From Renibacterium sp043789415 (GTDB taxonomy: Bacteria; Actinomycetota; Actinomycetes; Actinomycetales; Micrococcaceae), in NCBI RefSeq assembly GCF_043789415.1, contig NZ_JBDLLW010000004.1, forward strand, positions 124,001 through 188,000: a stretch of DNA of 64,000 nt, given 5' to 3'. Each line of letters opens with the position of its first letter. Position 1 is the first letter of the stretch. Below are positions 1 to 7,780 of this stretch, piece after piece. The translations under genes and the position numbers were made by a program. The notes under the pieces are model-generated. The model was given only the letters and a program-made list of their open reading frames with translations. It did no database searches and was not told the origin of the DNA.

Positions 1-178
1 CCCGGGCCGCAGGCGCGGGAGCTTCGGCGAGCAGAATGGCGGTGCCCTTATCGATACCGTCGGGGCTGAAGATCCCTGAGTCGGTGGTGAGCAAGCGGTC
101 CTCACCGGCGAGTGTGACGCGCAGCTCGCGGGGCTGGTGTTCGGCCGTGGGTTCGGCACTGAAGTAGTGAGATGACAT
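1..178 (-). CDS. RsmC-like class I SAM-dependent methyltransferase, N-terminal part only
   Basis: The reverse strand reads from ATG at 178 for 59 codons and runs off the window at position 1, so the gene is cut by the edge. The visible N-terminus starts MSSHYFSAEP and contains the stretch LTTDSGIFSPDGIDKGTAIL. This resembles the segment before the SAM-binding domain in RsmC/YjjT-type guanine-N2 rRNA methyltransferases, where a D-x-G-x-F-S-x-x-x-x-D-x-G-T pattern is typical. The catalytic NPPF motif lies outside the window, so the assignment rests on the N-terminus only. It is divergent from the acetyltransferase gene at 213. Confidence 0.6.
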   Translation of the reverse strand, partial: MSSHYFSAEPTAEHQPRELRVTLAGEDRLLTTDSGIFSPDGIDKGTAILLAEAPAPAAR

Positions 179-200
179 CATCGATAAGAATAGCTGCGCC

Positions 201-206
201 TAGACT
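201..206 (+). promoter_or_regulatory. -10 box TAGACT of a leaderless promoter
   Basis: TAGACT ends 6 nt before the GTG at 213, leaving no room for a ribosome binding site. Several other genes in this window show the same spacing, which indicates a leaderless transcript. No convincing -35 box is seen. Confidence 0.55.
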
Positions 207-212
207 GAAACG

Positions 213-698
213 GTGATTATCCGTGAAGCTAGCTTGCAGGACTGGAAGCAGATCTATCCCTTTTTCCGCGAGATCGTTGCCGCCGGAACCAGTTATGCCT
301 ACCCGGAAGATCTCAACTCAGAACAAGCTCGTGAGCTCTGGATGGGGCAGGGCCGCACGGTTGTGGCTGTGCAGGACGGATTAGTTCTGGGCACTGCGGC
401 GATGGGCGTTAACCGCCCGGGGCGGGGCAACCATATAGCGACCGGCAGTTTCATGGTCGATAGCAGGCATAGTGGACGAGGCGTAGGCAGAGCCTTGGGT
501 GAGCACCTCATCGACTGGGCGCGTGCCGCTGGTTATCGGGGGATTCAATTCAACGCCGTCGTGGAGAGCAATACCGTGGCAGTGAAGCTCTGGAGCTCGC
601 TCGGCTTCCAGATCATCGGCACGGTGCCGGGTGCTTTCAAACAGCTCGACGGCGATTACGTCGGATTGCATGTGATGTATCTATCCCTGCTGGACTAG
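213..698 (+). CDS. GNAT family N-acetyltransferase
   Basis: This 161-residue protein is a single GNAT domain. The acetyl-CoA pyrophosphate-binding motif is HSGRGVGRAL at about residues 86-95, and a C-terminal NTVAVKLWSSLGF segment matches the family's motif B region. It probably transfers an acetyl group to a small-molecule or protein amine; the substrate cannot be read from sequence. Start GTG at 213 is chosen because a -10 box sits 6 nt upstream (leaderless) and the protein then begins at the usual first beta strand (MIIREASLQDW). It stands alone between a divergent methyltransferase and the hflX leader. Confidence 0.85.
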   Translation: MIIREASLQDWKQIYPFFREIVAAGTSYAYPEDLNSEQARELWMGQGRTVVAVQDGLVLGTAAMGVNRPGRGNHIATGSFMVDSRHSGRGVGRALGEHLIDWARAAGYRGIQFNAVVESNTVAVKLWSSLGFQIIGTVPGAFKQLDGDYVGLHVMYLSLLD

Positions 699-729
699 AG
701 GTTGCCCGATTTTTGAGGCATTGACCTGC

Positions 730-735
730 TAGAAT
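730..735 (+). promoter_or_regulatory. -10 box TAGAAT upstream of the hflX leader
   Basis: TAGAAT is followed after exactly 6 nt by a GTG at 742 that opens a five-codon ORF. The spacing matches the leaderless starts at 213, 20248 and 48956, so transcription of the hflX leader plausibly begins at that GTG. Confidence 0.45.
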
Positions 736-741
736 AGACCG

Positions 742-759
742 GTGAAGATTTTCCTCTAG
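742..759 (+). CDS. Candidate leaderless five-codon leader peptide (MKIFL) of hflX
   Basis: GTG-AAG-ATT-TTC-CTC-TAG reads as a five-residue peptide starting at the predicted mRNA 5' end. Tiny leader ORFs before ribosome-rescue or antibiotic-resistance genes often sense stalled ribosomes. Here the reading is inference from the position after a leaderless-type -10 box and from the target gene. A GTG followed by four sense codons also occurs by chance, so confidence is limited. Confidence 0.35.
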   Translation: MKIFL

Positions 760-801
760 AGGCTATTCCTGCCGCAATTGCCGCAGTCGAACCCTTTTTC
801 C

Positions 802-825
802 GAGCCCAGACGCTGTAGCGTGCTC
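802..825 (+). terminator. Weak terminator-like hairpin in the hflX leader
   Basis: GAGC (802-805) can pair with GCTC (822-825) around an inner ACGCTGTAGCGT hairpin (810-821), with a CCAG bulge. GTTTTCACTTTC follows. It lies between the five-codon ORF and the 55-codon ORF, where an attenuator would act. The stem is short and the U-tract interrupted. Confidence 0.3.
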
Positions 826-847
826 GTTTTCACTTTCTGAGGAAATC

Positions 848-1015
848 ATGTCTTTTTCATTTCATACTCATCGTTATCTACTGCGCGATAAATTTCCCCT
901 TCGACTCAGGGCAATCGCGGTAGCTCTGCACGCCCAGTTGCCCGATGAAAATCGCTTAGAGCAAGAACCCGGCCGCGTCGATCGCCGCCGTCGTGATCTT
1001 TGGAGGTCCAGATGA
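848..1015 (+). CDS. 55-residue upstream ORF overlapping the hflX start
   Basis: ATG at 848 is preceded by TGAGGAAATC, a reasonable ribosome binding site, and opens a 55-residue reading frame starting MSFSFHTHRY and ending in a strongly basic tail (VDRRRRDLWRSR). Its TGA (1013-1015) overlaps the ATG at 1012 of hflX, so the two would be translationally coupled. No domain is recognised. About ten arginines make a structured enzyme unlikely; a regulatory ORF whose translation sets hflX expression is the best guess. It is not proven to be translated. Confidence 0.45.
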   Translation: MSFSFHTHRYLLRDKFPLRLRAIAVALHAQLPDENRLEQEPGRVDRRRRDLWRSR

Positions 1016-2700
1016 CCGAACACACTCAACCCGTCACAGCGGGAAACACCAGCACGCACCACGGGGTTGTCAGCACCCCGGACTACGATAGAAACCTCAG
1101 TCCCACAAAGGAGAATATGACCACGCAGCACAACGCCGATCAGCAGCCCACTTCTGACTCTCAGGGCGGCACCGATATGTCCCCGGCCGAGATTCAGGCA
1201 GTGATCGATCGGATCCTGGCCAAAGACGTCGCGGCAGCCTCCGCTGAGCACGACGTGCTCAACGGTCGTGCTCAAGCCCTCAGTTCGCTTTCCCGCGAAC
1301 ACGGTGACTATGACGGCGACCAGGAGGACTTGCAGGACCGTCGTGCACTGCGAAGAGTCGCAGGGCTCTCCACTGAACTCGACGACGTCACCGAAGTCGA
1401 ATACCGGCAGCTCCGACTGGAGCGCGTGGTGCTCGCCGGGTTGTGGAGCGAAGGGACCTTAGCCGATGCCGAGAACTCCTTGAGGGAACTCGCCGCGCTG
1501 GCCGAGACCGCCGGTTCAGAGGTGCTCGACGGTTTGGTACAACGCCGAACCAAACCCGATCCTGGGACTTTCCTCGGTTCGGGCAAGGCTCTCGAATTGA
1601 AGGACGTGGTGGCAGCCACCGGAGCGGACACCGTGGTGGTGGACGCAGAATTGGCGCCTTCTCAGCGCCGCGGACTGGAAGACATCGTCAAGGTCAAGGT
1701 CATTGATCGCACCGCACTGATCCTCGATATCTTCGCGCAGCATGCGAAGTCCAGAGAAGGCAAGGCCCAGGTTGAACTGGCTCAGCTGGAATACCTGCTG
1801 CCCAGGCTGCGCGGCTGGGGCGAATCGATGTCCCGGCAGGCCGGTGGACAGGTGGGCGGCGCGGGCGCTGGAATGGGTTCGCGCGGCCCCGGTGAGACGA
1901 AGATCGAACTGGATCGGCGCCGAATCCGCACCCGGATGGCCAAGCTGCGTCGCGAGATCGCGGCGATGAAGCCCGCTCGAGAGACCAAACGGGCTAACCG
2001 CCGTCGTACCGAGATCCCTTCGGTGGCGATCGCCGGATACACCAACGCTGGGAAATCTTCGATCCTGAACCGGCTCACCCACGCCGGGGTGTTGGTGGAG
2101 AACGCGTTGTTTGCCACCCTCGACCCTACGGTGCGTAAAGCCAGCACCCCGGATGGCATCGGCTTCACCCTTGCGGACACTGTCGGCTTTGTCAGATCTT
2201 TGCCCACCCAGCTGGTGGAAGCCTTCCGCTCCACTTTGGAAGAGGTCGCGGACGCCGATCTGATTCTGCACGTGGTGGACGTCTCGCATCCGGACCCGGA
2301 AGGCCAGATCACCGCCGTCCGGGAAGTTTTCTCAGAGGTCGACGCTCGGAAAGTACCCGAGATCATCGTGCTCAACAAAGCTGACGCCGCTGATCCCGAG
2401 GTGGTTGAACGGCTGCGTCTGCGCGAGCCGCGTTCGGTAGTGGTCTCCGCACGAACCGGCGAAGGGATGGACGAGCTGCTGCAACAGATCAGCAACTCGA
2501 TTCCACGTCCCAGCGTTGAGCTGGAGCTTCTGATTCCTTATGACCGGGGAGATCTGGTGAATAAATTGCACCAGTCCGACGCCGACATCCTGGAACAGCA
2601 GCACGGCCAGGACGGCACCTGGCTCAAGGTCAAGGTCCGCGAAGGCCTGGCCGCTGAACTGGCGCCTTTCAAGAACCAGGGCTCCAGGCCGAATGGCTGA
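1012..2700 (+). CDS. hflX: GTPase HflX, 50S-binding ribosome-splitting factor
   Basis: HflX is a translational GTPase-like factor that binds the large subunit and splits stalled ribosomes. Seen here: the HflX N-terminal region with the glycine-rich GAGMGSRGPGETKIE stretch, then the G domain with G1 GYTNAGKSS (about residue 342), G3 DTVGF (about 389) and G4 NKAD (about 455). ATG 1012 has a GGAGG 5 nt upstream and overlaps the stop of the 55-codon ORF. A second start at ATG 1117 behind AAAGGAG would give 527 residues and looks closer to typical family length. The next gene overlaps by 8 nt. The long leader suggests regulated expression, as known for hflX under antibiotic stress in other bacteria. 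Confidence 0.92.
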   Translation: MTEHTQPVTAGNTSTHHGVVSTPDYDRNLSPTKENMTTQHNADQQPTSDSQGGTDMSPAEIQAVIDRILAKDVAAASAEHDVLNGRAQALSSLSREHGDYDGDQEDLQDRRALRRVAGLSTELDDVTEVEYRQLRLERVVLAGLWSEGTLADAENSLRELAALAETAGSEVLDGLVQRRTKPDPGTFLGSGKALELKDVVAATGADTVVVDAELAPSQRRGLEDIVKVKVIDRTALILDIFAQHAKSREGKAQVELAQLEYLLPRLRGWGESMSRQAGGQVGGAGAGMGSRGPGETKIELDRRRIRTRMAKLRREIAAMKPARETKRANRRRTEIPSVAIAGYTNAGKSSILNRLTHAGVLVENALFATLDPTVRKASTPDGIGFTLADTVGFVRSLPTQLVEAFRSTLEEVADADLILHVVDVSHPDPEGQITAVREVFSEVDARKVPEIIVLNKADAADPEVVERLRLREPRSVVVSARTGEGMDELLQQISNSIPRPSVELELLIPYDRGDLVNKLHQSDADILEQQHGQDGTWLKVKVREGLAAELAPFKNQGSRPNG

Positions 2701-4747
2701 AGCCGTTGAGGCGGAATCCACCGCCACGAAGGAAGCTCTAGCGCTCAAGTTACTGGACGCCGCAGTGGCCGCAATGGGCGGTCAGCAGCGTCCCGGGCAG
2801 CATGAGATGGTCCGGCAGGTGGTTCGCTCGATCGAATCGGGCGACCACCTGCTGGTCCAGGCGGGTACCGGCACTGGTAAATCTCTCGCCTATCTGATTC
2901 CACTCATTGTGCACGCGCTGGAAAGCGATCGTCCTTCCCTGGTGGCCACCGCAACCCTGGCCTTGCAGGCTCAGATCGTCGGCCGGGATCTGCCGCGGCT
3001 GCTGGCTGCCATCGAGCCTGAAGTGGGCAGGAAGATCGACGTCGCGCTGGTCAAAGGCCGGAGCAACTACCTCTGCAAGCACAAGGTCTCCGGCGGATTC
3101 CCCACCGATGAACCGGAGGACGGCCAGCTGTTCGCTTTGGGTGAAGACACGGCGGTCGTGCACCTGCCGGGCAGCGGTCCAACCACCGCCCTGGGCCGTG
3201 AAGTGGTGCGGCTCCGAGAGTGGGCTGAGGACACTGAAACCGGAGATCGGGACGAACTCACTCCCGGTGTCACCGACCGTGCTTGGCGACAGGTCTCGGT
3301 CACCTCGGTGGAGTGCCTGGGCACTCAGAAGTGCCCGATGGCCGGGGAGTGCTTCAGCGAGCTGGCGCGGGCGCGCGGCAACCAGGCCGACGTCGTGGTC
3401 ACCAACCACGCGATGCTGGCGATCACTGCCTTTGAGGGACTCGCGGTGCTGCCCGACTACGATGTGGTGGTGGTCGACGAAGCGCACGAGCTGGTTGACC
3501 GGGTGACCGGTGCGGTGACCGGTCAGCTTTCGGCAGCGATGGTCAATATAGCCGCCAGTGCGGCACGGAAGCACACCGCAATCAGTGTCGATGATCTCAA
3601 TGCCGCCGCGACCGCCTTGGACGCCGTCCTGGAGAACGTCACGGAAGGCTGGCTGCCGGAAGGGCTCAGTCCACAGCAGCTCGAAGCGGTATCGATGGTG
3701 CGTGAAGCTGCGCGTACCGCACTCTCGGACTCCAAGGGGGATTCCTCTCAGGTGGCTGATGGCGGTCGTCAGATGGCGCGCTCGCGGCTCTCGATCATCC
3801 TGGAGCTCTCCGAACGGCTGCTCACCGCGGCGGATTCCGGCGAAGTGGTCTGGCTCTCCCGGCAGGGAGTGTTCGACCCGAAGAAGGGTTATGCTGCAGC
3901 GGATCCCACGGTTCCCGGAACCTTGAACATCGCACCCTTGAGCGTGGCGATGAAACTGCGGGATGGGCTCTTCGCCGAGCACACCGCAATCCTGACTTCT
4001 GCGACGCTCGCGATCGGCTCGGCTTTCGAGCCGACGGCGGCTGGGCTGGGCCTGCTGGGAGCCGGTGCACCGAGCTGGAGCGGTGCTGACGTGGGCAGCC
4101 CCTTCGACTACACCAAGCAGGGCATGCTCTATGTGGCGGCTCATTTGGAGAAACCCGGCCGGGGCAATTCTCCGGAACAGCTGAAAGAACTCGAGGAGCT
4201 CATTAAAGCTTCCGGGGGCGGTGCGCTGTGCCTCTTCTCCTCGCGCCGGGCGGCTGAAGATGCGGCCGATGAACTACGCTCGCGAGTGGGGGTCAGCATT
4301 CTGTGCCAGGGGGAATCGTCGATGGCTGCGCTGATCAAACAATTCGAGGCCGAGCCCGACACGTGTCTTTTCGGCACTATGTCGCTGTGGCAAGGAGTCG
4401 ATGTGCAGGGAGCCTCATGCCGTCTGGTGACCATCGATCGGATTCCCTTTCCACGCCCCGATGATCCGCTGATGACGGCGCGCACCAGGGCGGTGGCGCA
4501 GGCCGGGGGCAATGGATTCATGAGTGTTTCCGCTACTCACGCTGCGATCAGATTGGCGCAAGGGGCCGGTCGGCTGATCCGTTCTTCGCAGGACAGGGGA
4601 GTGGTCGCGGTACTGGATTCCCGTTTGGCGACCGCGAGATACGGTGGTTTCTTGCGGGCGGCATTGCCACCGTTCTGGGCCACTACGGATCGGAATATCG
4701 CCTTGGGTGCGTTGCAGAGGCTTTCAGAAGTTAGCTCTGCCAAGTGA
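2693..4747 (+). CDS. ATP-dependent helicase, DinG/XPD-like (DEAD_2, Fe-S type)
   Basis: This 684-residue superfamily 2 helicase has Walker A AGTGTGKS (residues 57-64) and a DEAH box (VVVDEAHEL, about 261-268). Between them lie four cysteines (SNYLC, ECLG, QKCP, GECF) spaced like the XPD/DinG Fe-S cluster. C-terminal motifs include TSATL and GAGRLIRSSQDRG. DinG/YoaA-type enzymes unwind DNA 5'-3' during repair and replication stress; the cellular role here is inferred. The ATG overlaps the end of hflX by 8 nt, so the two genes are co-transcribed. A hairpin follows at 4756, then convergent lexA. Confidence 0.9.
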   Translation: MAEAVEAESTATKEALALKLLDAAVAAMGGQQRPGQHEMVRQVVRSIESGDHLLVQAGTGTGKSLAYLIPLIVHALESDRPSLVATATLALQAQIVGRDLPRLLAAIEPEVGRKIDVALVKGRSNYLCKHKVSGGFPTDEPEDGQLFALGEDTAVVHLPGSGPTTALGREVVRLREWAEDTETGDRDELTPGVTDRAWRQVSVTSVECLGTQKCPMAGECFSELARARGNQADVVVTNHAMLAITAFEGLAVLPDYDVVVVDEAHELVDRVTGAVTGQLSAAMVNIAASAARKHTAISVDDLNAAATALDAVLENVTEGWLPEGLSPQQLEAVSMVREAARTALSDSKGDSSQVADGGRQMARSRLSIILELSERLLTAADSGEVVWLSRQGVFDPKKGYAAADPTVPGTLNIAPLSVAMKLRDGLFAEHTAILTSATLAIGSAFEPTAAGLGLLGAGAPSWSGADVGSPFDYTKQGMLYVAAHLEKPGRGNSPEQLKELEELIKASGGGALCLFSSRRAAEDAADELRSRVGVSILCQGESSMAALIKQFEAEPDTCLFGTMSLWQGVDVQGASCRLVTIDRIPFPRPDDPLMTARTRAVAQAGGNGFMSVSATHAAIRLAQGAGRLIRSSQDRGVVAVLDSRLATARYGGFLRAALPPFWATTDRNIALGALQRLSEVSSAK

Positions 4748-4755
4748 CTATTGCA

Positions 4756-4782
4756 GCCCACTGAACCGAAGGTTCGGTGGGC
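4756..4782. terminator. Bidirectional terminator between the helicase gene and lexA
   Basis: GCCCACTGAACC pairs with GGTTCGGTGGGC around a GAA loop (12 bp, one G-T). It lies between convergent genes. The arms resemble the CCCACTGAA/TTCRGTGGG ends of the 93-bp repeats found elsewhere in this window. Confidence 0.65.
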
Positions 4783-4884
4783 AGGGATTAGTTTGACCTA
4801 TTGAAACCTGGATTCAGTGGGGTCCAGTGCAGAGGATTTTTCCCTCCTGGGAATTTTCGTTGCGAACCGAAGTGAAGACTGGAG

Positions 4885-5637
4885 CTAAAGCGCGCGCAGC
4901 ACGGTGACCACTTTGCCCATCACAGTGGCATGATCGCCCAGGATCGGCTCGTACTGGGTGTTCTGTGGCAGCAGCCAGGTGTGACCATCACGCTGCCGGA
5001 AGGTCTTCACGGTTGCTTCGTCGTCGAGCAGGGCGGCCACGATGTCTCCGTTGACGGCGTCGTTCTGACGCCGCACCACGACCCAGTCGCCATCGCAGAT
5101 CGCGGCATCGATCATTGAATCACCGGCGACTTTCAGCATGAACAATTCGCCGTGCCCCACCAGCTGGCGAGGCAGTGGCATCACGTCTTCCACCACTTGG
5201 TCGGCCAGGATCGGTCCACCGGCGGCGATCCGCCCGACCAGGGGGACCATTGCGGTGTCCTGCGCGCTGGCGAGCTGAGCGACATTGAGACCGCTGGCGC
5301 TGCGGAGTTTGGCGGCATCCGAGACGCCTTCAATATCTGGATCGCCTTCGCCCAGGGTGAGCGGGATCAGCACTTCCATCGCCCGCGGTCGTTTGGGATC
5401 ACGCCGTAGGTAGCCCTGTTTTTCCAGCTGGGAGAGCTGGTGGGTCACGCTGGAGAGACTGGCCAGACCGACTACATCGCCGATCTCGCGCATTGACGGC
5501 GGGTAACCATTGCTCGTAATGGAGCGCTGAATGCACTCCAGGATCTTCTTCTGCCGCATGGACAGGCCCTTCAAGCCGCTTCGTCGTACGACCCCGTTCT
5601 CTGGCTGCTCCGCTGTCTGCGGCTTCTGCTCTGCCAT
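4885..5637 (-). CDS. lexA: LexA SOS repressor
   Basis: LexA represses SOS genes until RecA filaments trigger self-cleavage. From ATG 5637 (AAAGGAC 9 nt upstream) the protein has 250 residues. The winged-helix DNA-binding domain spans about residues 25-92 (PPSMREIGDVVGLASLSSV). The Ala-Gly cleavage site is in GRIAAGGP (about 139/140). The S24 peptidase domain carries Ser174 (AGDSMIDAAI) and Lys211 (DDEATVKTF). An in-frame ATG at 5664 would add nine residues but lacks a better ribosome binding site. Two SOS boxes lie upstream, so autoregulation is expected. Confidence 0.95.
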   Translation of the reverse strand: MAEQKPQTAEQPENGVVRRSGLKGLSMRQKKILECIQRSITSNGYPPSMREIGDVVGLASLSSVTHQLSQLEKQGYLRRDPKRPRAMEVLIPLTLGEGDPDIEGVSDAAKLRSASGLNVAQLASAQDTAMVPLVGRIAAGGPILADQVVEDVMPLPRQLVGHGELFMLKVAGDSMIDAAICDGDWVVVRRQNDAVNGDIVAALLDDEATVKTFRQRDGHTWLLPQNTQYEPILGDHATVMGKVVTVLRAL

Positions 5638-5788
5638 GGTAAATCGTCCTTTCAGCCCTGCCATCCGCTTGCCAGATAAGGTCCCGGCAATACTGTCGGT
5701 GCTCGATGATGGACTGTTTCCATGAACGGCACCGGATGTGAAGTAACTCTTGAATCTGGCTCAAGGCTAGGCGAATCCGGAGCGGATT

Positions 5789-5804
5789 TCAAACATATGT
5801 TCTA
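5789..5804. promoter_or_regulatory. SOS (LexA) box 1
   Basis: TCAAACATATGTTCTA matches the actinobacterial/Bacillus SOS consensus TCGAAC-N4-GTTCGA at 10 of 12 fixed positions. It lies in the lexA-LysM divergent region, nearer lexA. Confidence 0.8.
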
Positions 5805-5854
5805 GCGAGTCTTTGCAAGTATCGATCATTCGTGCTAAAAATAAAGCAGCAGAT

Positions 5855-5870
5855 TCGAAAACATGTTCTA
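5855..5870. promoter_or_regulatory. SOS (LexA) box 2
   Basis: TCGAAAACATGTTCTA matches TCGAAC-N4-GTTCGA at 10 of 12 fixed positions. It lies 63 nt upstream of the LysM gene start at 5934, so that gene is expected to be LexA-controlled. Confidence 0.8.
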
Positions 5871-5933
5871 TTAGAACTCCATGTCGCGGAGAAAATAGAA
5901 AGTCTTCGAAACAACGAGAGGAAAGGCAAGGCA

Positions 5934-6320
5934 ATGTCCAGCGGAATCGTAGCTAGCAGTGCAATGTCAGCAATCACCTTCAACTCCGGCAGGGCCACTG
6001 CTCAGGAGGCTAATCCTTCACGGCTCAAGCTCACTCGCCGTGGTCGTTTCCTGCTGTTCGGCTTGCCGCTCATGCTCTTGGCCGTGGCAGCTCTCGTGCT
6101 GCTGGGTTTTGCTACCACCTCGGCACACGCCGGGGTGGGGAGCGTCGGTACCGGCACCGCTCAGGTGACCGTGCAGGCCGGGGACTCCATCTGGTCGATT
6201 GCTGCCGCGAATGCTGCCGACCGGGACCCCCGTGAAGTCGTCGCTGAGATCGTGGAATTGAATAATCTGGACAGTTCGGTCTTACTGCCCGGCCAGCAGA
6301 TCTTCGTTCCCACTCGCTAG
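5934..6320 (+). CDS. LysM domain membrane protein, candidate SOS cell-division inhibitor (YneA/ChiZ position)
   Basis: This 128-residue protein has a basic cytoplasmic N-terminus (TRRGRF), one membrane segment (about 39-61) and an external C-terminal LysM domain (77-126, VTVQAGDSIWSIA to LLPGQQIFVP) that binds peptidoglycan. ATG 5934 follows GAGAGGAAAGG; the longer frame from 5832 would run through SOS box 2 and is rejected. Small LysM membrane proteins divergent from lexA include YneA of Bacillus and ChiZ (Rv2719c) of mycobacteria, which delay division during the SOS response. The same role here is inferred from architecture and position. Confidence 0.8.
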   Translation: MSSGIVASSAMSAITFNSGRATAQEANPSRLKLTRRGRFLLFGLPLMLLAVAALVLLGFATTSAHAGVGSVGTGTAQVTVQAGDSIWSIAAANAADRDPREVVAEIVELNNLDSSVLLPGQQIFVPTR

Positions 6321-6481
6321 AAATAAGGCGCTAGAAATACTGTGCTGAAGCGTCTTGTTCTTGAACACTCATTGGATCATCCATCTCGCTGGTGACCATG
6401 GAAAGCGTTGATCGAGCGCTTTTTCGAAGACCCTGCTGCGTCATCCAATGACTCGAGCACCCCTCCCGGAACTCAAGGGCT

Positions 6482-6487
6482 TAAACT
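6482..6487 (+). promoter_or_regulatory. -10 box TAAACT of a leaderless hisC promoter
   Basis: TAAACT lies 7 nt before GTG 6495. It supports that codon as the hisC start over upstream in-frame codons. Confidence 0.4.
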
Positions 6488-6494
6488 CGGTAGG

Positions 6495-7688
6495 GTGAAT
6501 CAAGAACCAGGATCAGAACCCTTCCGGTTGGTAAGCCCCGCCTCTTCAGCCCTTGGAACTGAAGTTCTTGAATCCAGCCACGCCGAACGCCTCAAGCGGC
6601 TCAATAAGCTCCCCTTGCGGGATAACCTGCGGGGCCTAGAGCCTTACGGTGCTCCTCAGTTAGACGCTCCGGTTCTGCTGAACGTCAACGAAAATACCCA
6701 CGGCGTGCCCGCAGATGCCCGTCAGGCGATTATCAGCGCGGTCGAAGAGGCGTTGAGTGGCCTCAACCGTTACCCGGATCGCGAATTCACCGCTTTGCGT
6801 GAAGCCCTGGCCAGTTATCTAGGTCATGGGTTGAACGCGGAGAATATCTGGGCTGCCAATGGCTCGAATGAAGTTTTGCAACAGATTCTGCAAGCTTTTG
6901 GCGGGCCAGGCAGGGCCCTGCTGAGCTTTCCCCCGACGTACTCGATGTACCCGCTGCTCGCGAGCGGTACGAATACTGAGTACCTTAGCGGGCGTCGGTC
7001 CGCTGATTTTTCGCTCAGCGCCGATTCGGCTGCTCAACAGGTGACGGAAGCCGCCCCTCAACTGGTGATCCTCTGCTCACCGAACAACCCTACGGGTACT
7101 GCTTTGGATCTTGAGGTGGTGCGGGCTGTCTATGACGCCAGCGAAGCAGCGCAGAGCATAGTGATTGTTGATGAGGCCTATGCTGAATTCGCGCATCCGG
7201 GGACTCCCAGTGCTCTGACGTTATTGCCGGGTCGGGACCGTCTCATCGTCTCTCGCACCATGAGCAAGGCCTTCGCGCTAGCCGGAGCCAGATTGGGTTA
7301 TCTCGCTGCGGCACCTGAGGTGACCGATGCCCTTCGCCTGGTTCGCTTGCCCTATCATCTTTCGGCGCTGACCCAGGCGACCGCTGTCGCCGCTTTGGAG
7401 CATTCCGTCTCCTTGCAAGCGAATGTCGAAGATATCAAAGTGCAGCGAGATCGCATTGTCGAGGGGCTGCGGCAACTCGGCTTGCAACCGGCCCCTTCGG
7501 ACGCCAATTTCGTCTTCTTCGGTGGGCTTGCCGAGCCCACCGTGATTTGGCAGGGATTGTTGGACGCCGGAGTGCTGATCCGAGATGTCGGCATTCCGGG
7601 AAGCCTGCGAGTGACCGCTGGTACCGAAGCTGAAACCACGGCCTTCTTAGAGAACCTAGCCAGGTTGCTCGGTCATGAACAGTTCTGA
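6495..7688 (+). CDS. hisC: Histidinol-phosphate aminotransferase
   Basis: HisC transfers an amino group from glutamate to imidazole-acetol phosphate in histidine synthesis, using PLP. The protein shows LRGLEPYGAPQL and NVNENTHGVP at the N-terminus, the YPD substrate loop, SPNNPTGTA, DEAYAEF and the PLP-lysine motif SRTMSKAFALAGARLGY. The frame is open from 6408, but its first 29 codons look unlike the family. GTG 6495 gives 397 residues and has a -10 box at leaderless spacing. It heads hisC-hisB-hisH-hisA. Confidence 0.93.
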   Translation: MNQEPGSEPFRLVSPASSALGTEVLESSHAERLKRLNKLPLRDNLRGLEPYGAPQLDAPVLLNVNENTHGVPADARQAIISAVEEALSGLNRYPDREFTALREALASYLGHGLNAENIWAANGSNEVLQQILQAFGGPGRALLSFPPTYSMYPLLASGTNTEYLSGRRSADFSLSADSAAQQVTEAAPQLVILCSPNNPTGTALDLEVVRAVYDASEAAQSIVIVDEAYAEFAHPGTPSALTLLPGRDRLIVSRTMSKAFALAGARLGYLAAAPEVTDALRLVRLPYHLSALTQATAVAALEHSVSLQANVEDIKVQRDRIVEGLRQLGLQPAPSDANFVFFGGLAEPTVIWQGLLDAGVLIRDVGIPGSLRVTAGTEAETTAFLENLARLLGHEQF

Positions 7689-7780
7689 ACTCACACCAGC
7701 CGGGCCGGACTCTCTAGACTGGAAAAACTCCCTAAACTGGGAACAGCATCGTTTCACCGGAACCAGATCGAAGGATTTTG

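Noticed and set aside
5832..5933. Longer LysM protein starting at 5832
   Set aside because: The added segment contains SOS box 2 and lacks a ribosome binding site; ATG 5934 has a good one.
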